DNA of 54,559 nt from Longibaculum muris (GTDB taxonomy: Bacteria; Bacillota_I; Bacilli_A; Erysipelotrichales; Coprobacillaceae). The position numbers and the translations under genes are program-made. Position 1 is the first letter of the stretch. The number at the start of each line of letters is the position of its first letter. Below the pieces are notes generated by a model. That model did not search any database. It was given only the letters and a program-made list of their open reading frames with translations, and had not been told where the DNA came from. The stretch is from contig NZ_SMCQ01000021.1 in assembly GCF_004343035.1 (NCBI RefSeq), positions 1-54,559 of the forward strand, given 5' to 3'. Positions 30,568 to 39,023 of this stretch are shown piece by piece.

Positions 30568-31239
30568 TTAGTCTCCTAATTTATATCCTAAACCTCTTAA
30601 TGTTTTAATATAACAAGGATTTTTAGGATCATCCTCTATTTTTTGACGTAATCTTTTCATATATACTGATAATGTATTGTCTGTTACATCTTCCCCTGTG
30701 ATATTCCATATTTCATCTAATAAAAAGTCTCTAGAAAGTAATTGATGAGGATGAGAAATAAATATTAACAATAATTTATATTCTAAAGCCGATAAGATAA
30801 TTTCTTGATTATTCTTTAGAACCTGTCCAGTTAACGTATTTAATTTGATATCTTGATACTTAAAAACTATATTCTGTCTTTGATAACGTTTTAAAACATT
30901 AGAAATACGTGATAATAATTCTCTTGGCCGAAATGGTTTTGAAATATAATCATCAGCCCCTAAATTTAATCCAGTAACAACACTGTATTCGTCATTACTT
31001 GCAGTTAAAAATATAATTGGAATATCTTGATAAGATTTAATTTGATGATATAAAGAAAAACCATGCCCCTCTTTTAAAGATAAATCTAATAAGATAAGAT
31101 CAAAATATTGATTTTCTATCATATCCATTGCTTTAGTTTGACCATCAGTATGATACACAAAAAAACCTTCATTCTCTAAAAAAGAAATTAAATGTTTCAC
31201 AATATCAATATCATCTTCTACTAATAAAATTTTTTTCAT
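30568..31239 (-). CDS. OmpR-family response regulator
   Basis: A 223-residue regulator. The receiver domain has the acidic pair EDD (8-10), phospho-Asp52 (LILLDLSLKEGHG), and conserved Thr and Lys (FLTASND, ISKPFRP). The C-terminal winged helix (about 125-223) ends in VYMKRLRQKIEDDP and RGLGYKLGD. It leads the operon with the kinase, ATPase and permease and probably controls the same operon. Confidence 0.9.
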   Translation of the reverse strand: MKKILLVEDDIDIVKHLISFLENEGFFVYHTDGQTKAMDMIENQYFDLILLDLSLKEGHGFSLYHQIKSYQDIPIIFLTASNDEYSVVTGLNLGADDYISKPFRPRELLSRISNVLKRYQRQNIVFKYQDIKLNTLTGQVLKNNQEIILSALEYKLLLIFISHPHQLLSRDFLLDEIWNITGEDVTDNTLSVYMKRLRQKIEDDPKNPCYIKTLRGLGYKLGD

Positions 31240-31287
31240 TCAATCACCATTATTATTATACATGAAATAAAAAAAGAAAGATACTGA

Positions 31288-33534
31288 CTATTCATCAATA
31301 TCTTCATTTTCTGTATAAATGAAAAATCTATTTTTTCCACTATTCTTACATACATATAAAGCTTTATCACACATTTCAAAAAGTTCCTGATGAAACTTTT
31401 CTTTTTTTACAAATGTCATACCTATAGAAGCAGATATCTCACAATATTTATCAAACTTAATTCCATTAATTTCCCTCAATATTTTTCTAACCTTATTTTC
31501 TATTTGAGCATTCGATTCTTGGTCATATAAGAAAATAACAAACTCATCACCACCAAAACGCCCAACATAGCCACTTTCATAACAATTATTTTCCAATATA
31601 TCTGCAACTCTTTGAATTACTTCATCCCCATAAGAATGACCTAATGTATCATTAATACTCTTGAAATCATCCAAATCAACAATCATATAAGCATCATAAC
31701 GAGCAACAGAAAATTCTTCCTTCAAATAATCATCAACCAATTGATTAAATGTCTGACGATTATATAACCCTGTTAACCCATCTCTTTGAGCCTTAAACTC
31801 ATTTTCTAATTGTCTTAATTTCTCTGAATGAATATTATTTGCATAAGCAATCATCAATAACTCATTATTACTACTTTGTCTTTCAAATTGAATCCTAAAA
31901 CGAATCCACATATAATCATTTGTCTGTTCATTAAAAATACGAAATTCAATCCGATCATGTCCATCATGATGATGATATAAATTTTGAACTCTTTTATAAT
32001 TAAAGAACATTCTCACTTTATCACGATCTTTTTTATATGTATTTTTTAAAAGCTTATTAATAAATTCATCATTATATTCCACATCAATAGCATTATAATA
32101 AATACCACCCGTTTGATAAATAACCACTTTACGTGTTTTTAAATTCACAGCAAACATCGCAAAAGCCTGTGAATAAATAGAATTTTTAAACATATGATCT
32201 TGTACAAGAACATTATACTCTTTCATTTCCCTACTACTATTTCTTAAAGTTCCAATTAATTTCTCATTATCTTCATTATATATTATAGAAACATGAAACC
32301 AAGTCTCATCATCTTTACTAATATAAGGGAACTTTGCATCAAAGATAACTTTTTGATGAGTCTCAATAATTTTATGAAAAGAATCTTTTAAAAGTTGTTC
32401 ATGTTCTTTTGAAACAAAATTATAATTATGTAAATTACTAAGAAAACTATTTAATAATAATTTAGGATAATCATTCCAAGCATCTAAAGTTAAACTATCA
32501 TTTTTGATATTATATTCAAATATACGATCACTATTTTGCTTTAAAAGTAACGCAATCTTTTTATTACTTGTCTTTAATTCTTTATTAATTGTTTCATAAC
32601 GAGAATTAATCTTTTGAAAATATCTTACAATAAAAAATAACATAATCAAAAAGAATATAGATATTTTAATAATTAATAAAGAAGTTGCTTGATTAATATA
32701 ATTATTTTGTTGATCAATAACTTTATTTGAGATAACTGTAAAGATATACCAATTATTAATCTTTACTGGAGTCATATATACATATCTTTTATTCTTTTGA
32801 TAAGAAAAAGAAAAATAACCAGATTTTTCTTTATCAATCATTTCTAATATTCCATGATAACTTCCTTGATCAAAATGAACTTCTTTTTCTAAAAACTCAA
32901 AATAATTATCTCCATTATATAAAGTATGTGTATTTTTAATCTTAGAAATAATTTGTCCATCACCAGTAACCGCAAAAACATATGATTGATTATCAAAAAC
33001 ATCCTGATAAATATAATTATTATTTTCACTATTCAAATCTAAAATCCCAACAACTCCACCTACCACCTTATTCTTTTTATAAACTGGTGCGTAAATAGCA
33101 ATCACTTCATCATGATTATAATCAGAAATAAAAGAATTCGTAATCCCTGCTTCGCCTTTAAAGATTTTATCAATATAATCATTCTTTGAACGGTATGTCA
33201 TTTTATGATAATAATTTTGTAATAAATGATTTTCATCAACATACCACACTCTAGCAAATAAATTCTTGTTATGGCAAAAATTCTCTAAAATATTTCCAAT
33301 ATCTTTTTGTGATTCAAAACTTGTACTAATCAATTCACTCGTATTCACAATAGAAACCTTTAAACTTTGAAATATTTCACTATAAGTATTTGCAGTTTGT
33401 TTACCAACATCTGATAAATGTTCCCGAGTATTTCTAGTATTTAATTTGTTGATAATTGATAAAAAATCATAGAATGAAAAAATCAACATAAAAATAGAAC
33501 CAATAATAATCAATGTTTTTAATAACTTCTTCAT
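31288..33534 (-). CDS. Membrane diguanylate cyclase with Cache-type sensor and PAS-like domains
   Basis: The 748 residues read: membrane helix (about 5-27), a periplasm-side Cache-like sensor (about 35-280), membrane helix (about 285-305), two PAS-like segments (about 325-430 and 450-570) and GGDEF (about 580-740). GRFGGDEFVIF carries the intact catalytic GGDEF (661-665), so it should make c-di-GMP from GTP. The position of the inhibitory RxxD I-site reads YESG, so canonical product inhibition is not expected. A c-di-GMP-I riboswitch lies in its leader. It sits between dnaN and the two-component/ABC unit. Confidence 0.88.
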   Translation of the reverse strand: MKKLLKTLIIIGSIFMLIFSFYDFLSIINKLNTRNTREHLSDVGKQTANTYSEIFQSLKVSIVNTSELISTSFESQKDIGNILENFCHNKNLFARVWYVDENHLLQNYYHKMTYRSKNDYIDKIFKGEAGITNSFISDYNHDEVIAIYAPVYKKNKVVGGVVGILDLNSENNNYIYQDVFDNQSYVFAVTGDGQIISKIKNTHTLYNGDNYFEFLEKEVHFDQGSYHGILEMIDKEKSGYFSFSYQKNKRYVYMTPVKINNWYIFTVISNKVIDQQNNYINQATSLLIIKISIFFLIMLFFIVRYFQKINSRYETINKELKTSNKKIALLLKQNSDRIFEYNIKNDSLTLDAWNDYPKLLLNSFLSNLHNYNFVSKEHEQLLKDSFHKIIETHQKVIFDAKFPYISKDDETWFHVSIIYNEDNEKLIGTLRNSSREMKEYNVLVQDHMFKNSIYSQAFAMFAVNLKTRKVVIYQTGGIYYNAIDVEYNDEFINKLLKNTYKKDRDKVRMFFNYKRVQNLYHHHDGHDRIEFRIFNEQTNDYMWIRFRIQFERQSSNNELLMIAYANNIHSEKLRQLENEFKAQRDGLTGLYNRQTFNQLVDDYLKEEFSVARYDAYMIVDLDDFKSINDTLGHSYGDEVIQRVADILENNCYESGYVGRFGGDEFVIFLYDQESNAQIENKVRKILREINGIKFDKYCEISASIGMTFVKKEKFHQELFEMCDKALYVCKNSGKNRFFIYTENEDIDE

Positions 33535-33551
33535 TAAATTAAACCTCTCTT

Positions 33552-33579
33552 AAAAAAATAAACAGGTTTGCACCTGTTT
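33552..33579 (-). terminator. Expression-platform terminator of the c-di-GMP riboswitch
   Basis: Minus-strand AAACAGGT, GCAA loop, ACCTGTTT followed by ATTTTTTT. It lies between the aptamer and the cyclase start. Confidence 0.82.
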
Positions 33580-33656
33580 CATTGATGCAACTGGCTGCCA
33601 TTTCAGGCCCTATAGCTTTGCGTCACTACCTTTCGATAGTTTTGCCTATATATTCT
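33575..33656 (-). promoter_or_regulatory. c-di-GMP-I (GEMM) riboswitch
   Basis: The minus strand carries the family core: CGAAAGGTAGTGACGCAAAG, then CTATAGGGCC and ATGGCAGCCAG. These are the GNRA tetraloop, the GACGCAAAGC junction and the tetraloop receptor/P3 of class I c-di-GMP aptamers. It precedes a transcription terminator and the diguanylate cyclase gene. Confidence 0.93.
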
Positions 33657-33662
33657 ATCTCA

Positions 33663-33690
33663 ATTATATCACAGCAAATATCTTATTCAA
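33663..33690 (-). promoter_or_regulatory. Promoter of the riboswitch-cyclase unit
   Basis: Minus-strand TTGAAT, 16 bp, TATAAT; the predicted start lies at the 5' end of the aptamer. Confidence 0.8.
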
Positions 33691-33710
33691 GCGGATGACT
33701 ATTGGTAAAT

Positions 33711-33740
33711 AAAAAAAGTCTCCTTTTTTAAAAGAGACTC
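33711..33740 (-). terminator. dnaN terminator
   Basis: Minus-strand AGTCTCTTTT paired to AAAAGGAGACT (one bulge) and followed by T7, just past the dnaN stop. Confidence 0.78.
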
Positions 33741-33745
33741 CTTTA

Positions 33746-34849
33746 TTAATATGTTCTTACTGGTAAAACCAATTGAATAATATCTTCTTTTTCAAAGTCT
33801 TTGATAATAAATGGTTTCATTTCACCAGTGAATAATACTCTTACTTTATCACCATTAATACTTTTAATAGCGTCATTTAAATATTTTGCACTAAATGAAA
33901 TATTTAAAGGTTGACCTTTATAGAAAGCTCTTGATAAGTTTTCTTCTACTGAACCGATTTCTTGAGAATAAGAAGATAACATGACTTGATCTTCATTCAT
34001 TGATAATTTAATAATATTTGTTTGTTCATTTGATAATAAAGATGCTCTATCAATAGAATTTAATAAACTTGTACTATCTATTGTCATAGAATAATCAAAA
34101 TCATTAGGAATTAAACGACTTGTATCAGGATAAGAACCATCAATTAATCTTGTTTGAATTAATACAGAATCAAAGATAAATAAAACTTTACGATCAGATA
34201 CATATAAATCAATCAATTCATCTTTTTCAATAATACGACTAATCTCAATTAAGCTTTTCTTAGGAATAATAATATTAAAAGATACATCAGAATCAATATT
34301 TAAAATACGTTTAGCTAAACGATAACTATCAGTTGCAATACATTCTAAGACATGATCTTTAGCTTTAAAGTTAACCCCAGTTAAAACTGGTCTTGTTTCT
34401 TTTTCACTTGTTGCAAATGATGTTTGTTCAATAGCTTCTTTTAAATCAGTAGCTTTCATCTGTAAATTAACCCCAGATTTATTTAAATCAATTCTAGGAT
34501 AATCAATATAAGATGTACCATTTAAATCAAAACGAGAACTTGCTCCTTCAATTCTTGTTAATGTTCCATCAACAATATAAATATGAACATCTTCAGAATC
34601 AATCTTTTTAATAATTTCTAATATATAACGAGAAGATAAAACAACAGAACCTTTTTCAATAATTTCAATATTCTCATGAATACTTGTTTGAATAGTAATA
34701 TCACTATCACTACCAGTTAAAATTAATTCATCTTCTTTTAAATCAAATTTAATTCCTGTTAAAACAGGTAAAGGACTTTTCATAGAAACAGCTCTAGATA
34801 CTTTAGCTAAAGCATTTAGTAATTCTAATCTTTTTATTTTAAAATTCAT
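33746..34849 (-). CDS. dnaN: DNA polymerase III sliding clamp (beta)
   Basis: DnaN is the ring-shaped processivity clamp. The 367 residues contain the three repeated clamp domains; domain junctions include ETRPVLTGVNF (about 155) and the C-terminal VLPVRTY, the hydrophobic-pocket end typical of beta clamps. AAAGGAGA precedes the ATG. It is second in dnaA-dnaN and is followed by its own terminator, so yaaA-recF are uncoupled from it. Confidence 0.97.
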   Translation of the reverse strand: MNFKIKRLELLNALAKVSRAVSMKSPLPVLTGIKFDLKEDELILTGSDSDITIQTSIHENIEIIEKGSVVLSSRYILEIIKKIDSEDVHIYIVDGTLTRIEGASSRFDLNGTSYIDYPRIDLNKSGVNLQMKATDLKEAIEQTSFATSEKETRPVLTGVNFKAKDHVLECIATDSYRLAKRILNIDSDVSFNIIIPKKSLIEISRIIEKDELIDLYVSDRKVLFIFDSVLIQTRLIDGSYPDTSRLIPNDFDYSMTIDSTSLLNSIDRASLLSNEQTNIIKLSMNEDQVMLSSYSQEIGSVEENLSRAFYKGQPLNISFSAKYLNDAIKSINGDKVRVLFTGEMKPFIIKDFEKEDIIQLVLPVRTY

Positions 34850-34997
34850 CTTTTTTCTCCTTTATATTTATTATTATTTAAATAATATCATAATAATAAT
34901 ACTGTGCACAATATGAATAACTCATAAATATTGTGTATTTATCAATATTTTTTTAAAAATAACATGTGAACAAATTGTGGATAGATGTGCACAAGTT
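34850..34997. other. dnaA-dnaN spacer, probable second part of oriC
   Basis: This 148-base spacer is almost pure A/T in two stretches (34860-34905 and 34940-34965). It has DnaA-box-like sequences: CTATCCACA (34976-34984, minus), TTATTCATA and GTGCACA motifs. Bacillus-type bipartite origins place the unwinding element here. No perfect TTATNCACA is present, so the role is inferred. Confidence 0.55.
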
Positions 34998-36341
34998 TTA
35001 TACAAGTTTCTTTTTAATATCATCAATAGCTTGACGATAGTTCATATCTTTTTCTAGCTTTTTTTGAACTTTACTACATGCTTTCATGACAGTAGAATGA
35101 TCTCTCCCACCAAATTCATGACCAATTTGAATAAAAGAAATATCATCAATTAAATCTCTTACTAAATACATTGCAATATGTCTAGCAACAATAATACTAG
35201 ATGTACGCGATTTCGAGTTAATCTGCGTAACAGTTAGGTTATAATAGTCAGCAACACATTTTTTTATATTTGATACAGTTAATTCTTTCTTTTGAGCAGG
35301 TTGGGTGTAAGTATCACTAAATGCTTCTAAAGCAAAATTTAAGTCGATACAATCAAGCTTTTTCCCACAAATAAGCTTATAAAACAACAAACGTTTCAAG
35401 CTTCCTTCCAGTTCTCTAACATCAGTATTGAAATGTGTTGCAATAAAATCAAAGACATCTTCAGAAATTGGATAATCAACATTTTCAACTTCAATTTTCT
35501 TTCTTAAGATAGCTTTAGATGTCTCAAACTCTGGGGTATCAATACTTACAGTTAAACCAGATGAGAAACGACTTACTAAACGACTTTCCATTCCTCGTAA
35601 ATCACGAGGTGGTTTATCTGATGTAATGACAATTTGTTTTTTATTACTAATAAGACTGTTAAAAATATTAAAGAATATTTCACTAGATGATTCTTTTGTA
35701 GCCATAAATTGAATATCATCTATTAATAGGATATCAATATGGCGATATTTATAGTTAAATTCATCAATAGTATGATTAGATAAGGATTGAATATATTCAT
35801 TAACAAAGTTTTCACTTGTTGTGAATAAAACTTTAGTCGCTGGATCACGGTGTTTTGCATAATTTCCTATAGCGTTCAATAAATGGGTTTTTCCTAGTCC
35901 AGAATTACTGTGAATAAATAATGGACTATAAGAAATACCAGGTTTCATTGCGACGGCTAAAGAGGCATTTTGGGCAATCCGGTTACTATTACCAACAACA
36001 AAGTTTTCAAATGTTAAATCAGGATTCAAATTATCTTCAAAGTTTAATAAACTATTCTTTTGTAAAACAGACTTATTATAATCTCCCTCTGTGACTAGGG
36101 ATAAATGGTAATGACCACTTGTTAAAGTGTTATAAATTTCTTCTAAACGATCTATATAAGGCAAAACAACATCTAAACTCCATTGAGTATCAATTGTTAC
36201 AGTGACATCACTTGCCACAATATCTCTAATTTGTAGAGTTGTGAAGAAAGAATCAAAAGTAATCTTATCAATTCCAAATTCATCTAATCTATTTTTAAAG
36301 AGATTTAATGTTTTTTGCCAGTCTATATCAAGATTATTCAC
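34998..36341 (-). CDS. dnaA: Chromosomal replication initiator DnaA
   Basis: DnaA binds oriC boxes and melts the origin. It has domain I (about 1-85), a short linker, AAA+ domain III with Walker A NSGLGKTHLLNAI and Walker B ILLIDDIQFM, and domain IV with the DNA-binding signature GGRDHSTVMKA. The frame is open from a GTG at 36359, but the GTG at 36341 stands 7 bases after AGAAGG and yields MNNLDIDW, so a 447-residue protein is preferred. The promoter spacer holds a DnaA box, pointing to autoregulation. Confidence 0.96.
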   Translation of the reverse strand: MNNLDIDWQKTLNLFKNRLDEFGIDKITFDSFFTTLQIRDIVASDVTVTIDTQWSLDVVLPYIDRLEEIYNTLTSGHYHLSLVTEGDYNKSVLQKNSLLNFEDNLNPDLTFENFVVGNSNRIAQNASLAVAMKPGISYSPLFIHSNSGLGKTHLLNAIGNYAKHRDPATKVLFTTSENFVNEYIQSLSNHTIDEFNYKYRHIDILLIDDIQFMATKESSSEIFFNIFNSLISNKKQIVITSDKPPRDLRGMESRLVSRFSSGLTVSIDTPEFETSKAILRKKIEVENVDYPISEDVFDFIATHFNTDVRELEGSLKRLLFYKLICGKKLDCIDLNFALEAFSDTYTQPAQKKELTVSNIKKCVADYYNLTVTQINSKSRTSSIIVARHIAMYLVRDLIDDISFIQIGHEFGGRDHSTVMKACSKVQKKLEKDMNYRQAIDDIKKKLV

Positions 36342-36364
36342 ATATTCACCTTCTCTCACATCAT

Positions 36365-36393
36365 ATTATAGAGGAAATTGTGCATAAAATGAA
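36365..36393 (-). promoter_or_regulatory. dnaA promoter with internal DnaA box
   Basis: Minus-strand TTCATT, 17 bp, TATAAT. The spacer contains the perfect DnaA box TTATGCACA (36379-36387) touching the -35. Confidence 0.7.
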
Positions 36394-36895
36394 GCAGAAA
36401 AAACCCATTCACAGGTTGTGCACATAGTTACGCACATTAAAAAGTGTTGATTAATGGAGCTTTTTTTGATTATACACAAATTTCATAGATGGGGAATTGT
36501 GCATAAAAAGTTATGCTATGTGAATAAATGTGAATTTATTTTTATGCATAACTAGATTCACAACATATGCATGTTATTATGCACATAAAAAATGTAGATA
36601 TATCATAGATTTTGGGTGGTTTTGCACAGTTGTGCATAAAGACTTTCACAACGTTGCTAAGTTGTGCAAAAAATATGGAAGATAAAGAAGTTATGTGTAA
36701 AGAAATGTAAAATAATAAAAAATAAGCACAATAATAGTGAATATCTTTTTATATCTTGCCACTAGCAAATAATAGCTAGAAAAATGCTTGTTTTATGAAC
36801 AAAATCAAGGGGTTAGTATAAAGAATTTTAGATATTTTCATTGACTTATATGGGCAAAAACCATATAATAATGGAGCATATGTTACTGTGTATAA
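36379..36895. other. oriC: Replication origin oriC (DnaA-box cluster)
   Basis: The 560-base spacer between divergent dnaA and rpmH has seven perfect TTATNCACA boxes: 36379-36387(-), 36470-36478(+), 36498-36506(-), 36519-36527(-), 36577-36585(+), 36631-36639(-) and 36887-36895(-). One-mismatch boxes lie at 36428, 36542, 36620 and 36663. The part from 36680 to 36840 has few boxes and is A/T-rich, with a small CTAGC/GCTAG inverted repeat (about 36762-36779). Gene strands switch here, as expected at an origin. Confidence 0.93.
36841..36869 (+). promoter_or_regulatory. rpmH promoter
   Basis: TTGACT, 17 bp, TATAAT. The last DnaA box (36887-36895) lies in the 5' leader. Confidence 0.88.
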
Positions 36896-36925
36896 AAAAA
36901 TATAGAAATTTTGGAGGTGTAATCA

Positions 36926-37060
36926 ATGAAAAGAACATATCAACCAAATAAGAGAAAAAGATCAAAAACTCATGGTTTTAGAGCTAGAATGGCAACAGTA
37001 GGCGGAAGAAAAGTACTTGCTCGTCGCCGTAAAAGAGGAAGAAAAGTTTTATCTGCCTAA
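36926..37060 (+). CDS. rpmH: Ribosomal protein bL34
   Basis: A 44-residue, highly basic 50S ribosomal protein reading [18 protein letters not shown] and ending RGRKVLSA, full length for bL34. TTGGAGGTG stands ahead of the ATG. It opens the classic rpmH-rnpA-yidC-jag order to the right of oriC and is followed by a short terminator that probably attenuates the operon. Confidence 0.98.
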   Translation: MKRTYQPNKRKRSKTHGFRARMATVGGRKVLARRRKRGRKVLSA

Positions 37061-37070
37061 CAAAAAAATT

Positions 37071-37092
37071 CCACTTTAATGTGGTTTTTTTT
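37071..37092 (+). terminator. Weak terminator/attenuator after rpmH
   Basis: CCAC, 6-base loop, GTGG followed by T8. The stem is short; partial read-through into rnpA is likely because no other promoter is seen. Confidence 0.65.
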
Positions 37093-37102
37093 CTAAAAAA
37101 AT

Positions 37103-37438
37103 ATGAAAAAATTATATCGAATTAAGAAAAATGAAGATTTTCAAACCATTATTCATAAGAAAAAATCAGTAGCAAATCATAAATTTGTCATTTATTATTT
37201 GCCTAATGATGAACATATGAGAGTGGGAATCTCCGTTAGTAAAAAGTTAGGTCATGCTGTTGTTAGAAATAAAACGAAAAGACAAGTCAGAATGATGATT
37301 CAAGAGGTTTTTGATAAAGATCAAAAAATGGATTTTATTGTGATAGTGAGACAAAAATTCTTAAAGAGTTCATATCAAGAAAATCTAAAAGATTTAAAGT
37401 ATCTCTATGACAAAATAAATAAAAGGATGGAAAAGTAA
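37103..37438 (+). CDS. rnpA: Ribonuclease P protein component
   Basis: RnpA helps RNase P RNA bind pre-tRNA. The 111 residues show RIKKNEDFQTI, VGISVSKKLGHAVVRNKTKRQVR (the RNR-type signature) and IVIVRQ. No Shine-Dalgarno sequence precedes the ATG: the preceding bases are the terminator T run and TCTAAAAAA. The gene ends 2 bases before yidC. Confidence 0.95.
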   Translation: MKKLYRIKKNEDFQTIIHKKKSVANHKFVIYYLPNDEHMRVGISVSKKLGHAVVRNKTKRQVRMMIQEVFDKDQKMDFIVIVRQKFLKSSYQENLKDLKYLYDKINKRMEK

Positions 37439-37440
37439 AA

Positions 37441-38301
37441 ATGTATTTAGATCAACGTACGAAGAAGTTTTTAAAGGTGTTTGCTTTAGTTGCCTTTGTC
37501 TTTGTCTTGACAGGTTGTGGTCAGAACTTAGATTCAAAAGGAAACTTATTAGCATCACGTGCAATTAATGCAGCAACACCTTGGAGTTTAAAAGCTGGAT
37601 TCTTTGATTTTATCTTAACAATTCCAATTGCAAAAGGTATCTTATTTATAAGTGATGTATTTGGTAATGTAGCTTGGGGAGTTGTTGGTATGACAACTTT
37701 TATCAATCTCTTAATCTTACCAATTATGATCAAATCAACTGAATCTACTCAAAAGATGCAATTAATTCAACCAGAAATGGAAAAAATCCAAAGAAAATAT
37801 GCTGGAAGAAAAGATCAAGCTTCACAAATGAGACAATCTGCTGAAATTCAAGCTTTATATAAAAAGCACAATATCAGTATGTTTAGTTCATTTTCAACTT
37901 TCTTAACATTGCCAATTATGTTAGCAATGTGGCAAGCTGTTCAAAGAATTGAAATTTTATATACTTCTACTTTATTTGGATTAAACTTAGGTGCTACACC
38001 AATGTCACAAATTACAAGTGGTAATTGGGTATATATTGTTATTGTTGCAGTAGTAGGTATTACACAATATTTTGCTATTGAAATTAACAATATTATGTTA
38101 AAGAGAAATCCTCGTTATAAGGTTTCAAAACAACAACAATCAATGAAAACAATGAATATTGTTATGACAGCAATGATCGTATGGTTTGCTTTATCAATGC
38201 CAACTGCGATGTCATTATATTGGATTACTACAAGTTTAATTACTGTCATTAGAACAGTTTATATTCAAATTTACCATATTGAAAAGAAAAGAGATAAATA
38301 A
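37441..38301 (+). CDS. yidC: YidC/Oxa1/SpoIIIJ membrane insertase
   Basis: YidC inserts membrane proteins with or without Sec. The 286 residues begin with a lipoprotein signal (lipobox LTGC, Cys26), then the five-helix insertase core with IMIKSTESTQKMQLIQPEMEKIQRKY. The hydrophilic-groove arginine in the first core helix (usually in an IRLxLP context) reads N89 (TTFINLLILP). The C-terminus is basic (HIEKKRDK). It is followed by jag, as in most Firmicutes. Confidence 0.95.
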   Translation: MYLDQRTKKFLKVFALVAFVFVLTGCGQNLDSKGNLLASRAINAATPWSLKAGFFDFILTIPIAKGILFISDVFGNVAWGVVGMTTFINLLILPIMIKSTESTQKMQLIQPEMEKIQRKYAGRKDQASQMRQSAEIQALYKKHNISMFSSFSTFLTLPIMLAMWQAVQRIEILYTSTLFGLNLGATPMSQITSGNWVYIVIVAVVGITQYFAIEINNIMLKRNPRYKVSKQQQSMKTMNIVMTAMIVWFALSMPTAMSLYWITTSLITVIRTVYIQIYHIEKKRDK

Positions 38302-38315
38302 GGACGGAAAAATAT

Positions 38316-38915
38316 ATGAAAACATATGAGGGAAAAACTGAAGAAGAAGTTGTTCAAAATGCATGTCTTGATTTAGGTGTGACTTTAGATCAACTTACTT
38401 ATGAAGTTATTGAAGAAAAGAGAGGTCTATTCTCTAAAAAAGTCGTTATTGAATGTTACACACAAAATATGGTACAAGAGTATTTAGAAGATTTTGTGAG
38501 AAGAACACTTACAAATATGCAATTTACTGTTGAAACAGTATCTTATATTCAAGATGGACGTATTTATTGTAATATTAATACTGATAATAATTCTATCTTA
38601 ATTGGAAAAAATGGTGTGATTTTAAGAGCATTTAATTTTATTGCTAAAAATGCTATTCAAACTCAATTTAAGAAAAGAATTGAAATTAGTTTAGATATTA
38701 ATGGATATAAAGAAAACAGATATAAGAAAGTATCATCTATGGCTAAAAGACTTGGTAAACAAGTTTTAAAGACAAAAGCTGATGTTAAACTTGATCCTTT
38801 ACCTGCTGATGAAAGAAAAGTGATTCATCAAGTTATTTCACAAATGAATCATTTAAAAACAGAAAGTAAAGGCGAAGGAAAAAATAGATATATTACAATT
38901 TCATATGTAGATTAA
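38316..38915 (+). CDS. jag: Jag/KhpB (EloR) RNA-binding protein
   Basis: Jag (KhpB/EloR) is an RNA-binding partner of KhpA that affects cell elongation. The 199 residues show Jag_N (EGKTEEEVVQNA, EKRGLFSKK), a KH domain with the GKNG loop (LIGKNGVILRAFNFI) and a C-terminal R3H domain (LPADERKVIHQVI, ending NRYITISYVD). It is short, with little linker between Jag_N and KH. Start follows AAGGACGGA. A strong terminator follows. Confidence 0.92.
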   Translation: MKTYEGKTEEEVVQNACLDLGVTLDQLTYEVIEEKRGLFSKKVVIECYTQNMVQEYLEDFVRRTLTNMQFTVETVSYIQDGRIYCNINTDNNSILIGKNGVILRAFNFIAKNAIQTQFKKRIEISLDINGYKENRYKKVSSMAKRLGKQVLKTKADVKLDPLPADERKVIHQVISQMNHLKTESKGEGKNRYITISYVD

Positions 38916-38940
38916 ACCCTAGCGATAGGGTTTTTTATTT
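38915..38940 (+). terminator. Terminator of the rpmH-rnpA-yidC-jag operon
   Basis: AACCCTA, GCGA loop, TAGGGTT followed by T4ATTTT, directly after the jag stop. Confidence 0.88.
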
Positions 38941-38951
38941 TACAAGCATAT

Positions 38952-38988
38952 AATTTGATATTTATAAAAAATGATATATAATCAAATT
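38952..38988 (+). promoter_or_regulatory. Rrf2-operon promoter inside an inverted repeat
   Basis: TTGATA (38955-38960), 16 bp, TATAAT (38977-38982). The inverted repeat AATTTGAT (38952-38959) and ATCAAATT (38981-38988) brackets it exactly, a plausible operator for the Rrf2 product. Confidence 0.65.
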
Positions 38989-39023
38989 GTAATAAAAAAA
39001 GTTACAGTTTAGAGGTGAGAAGG

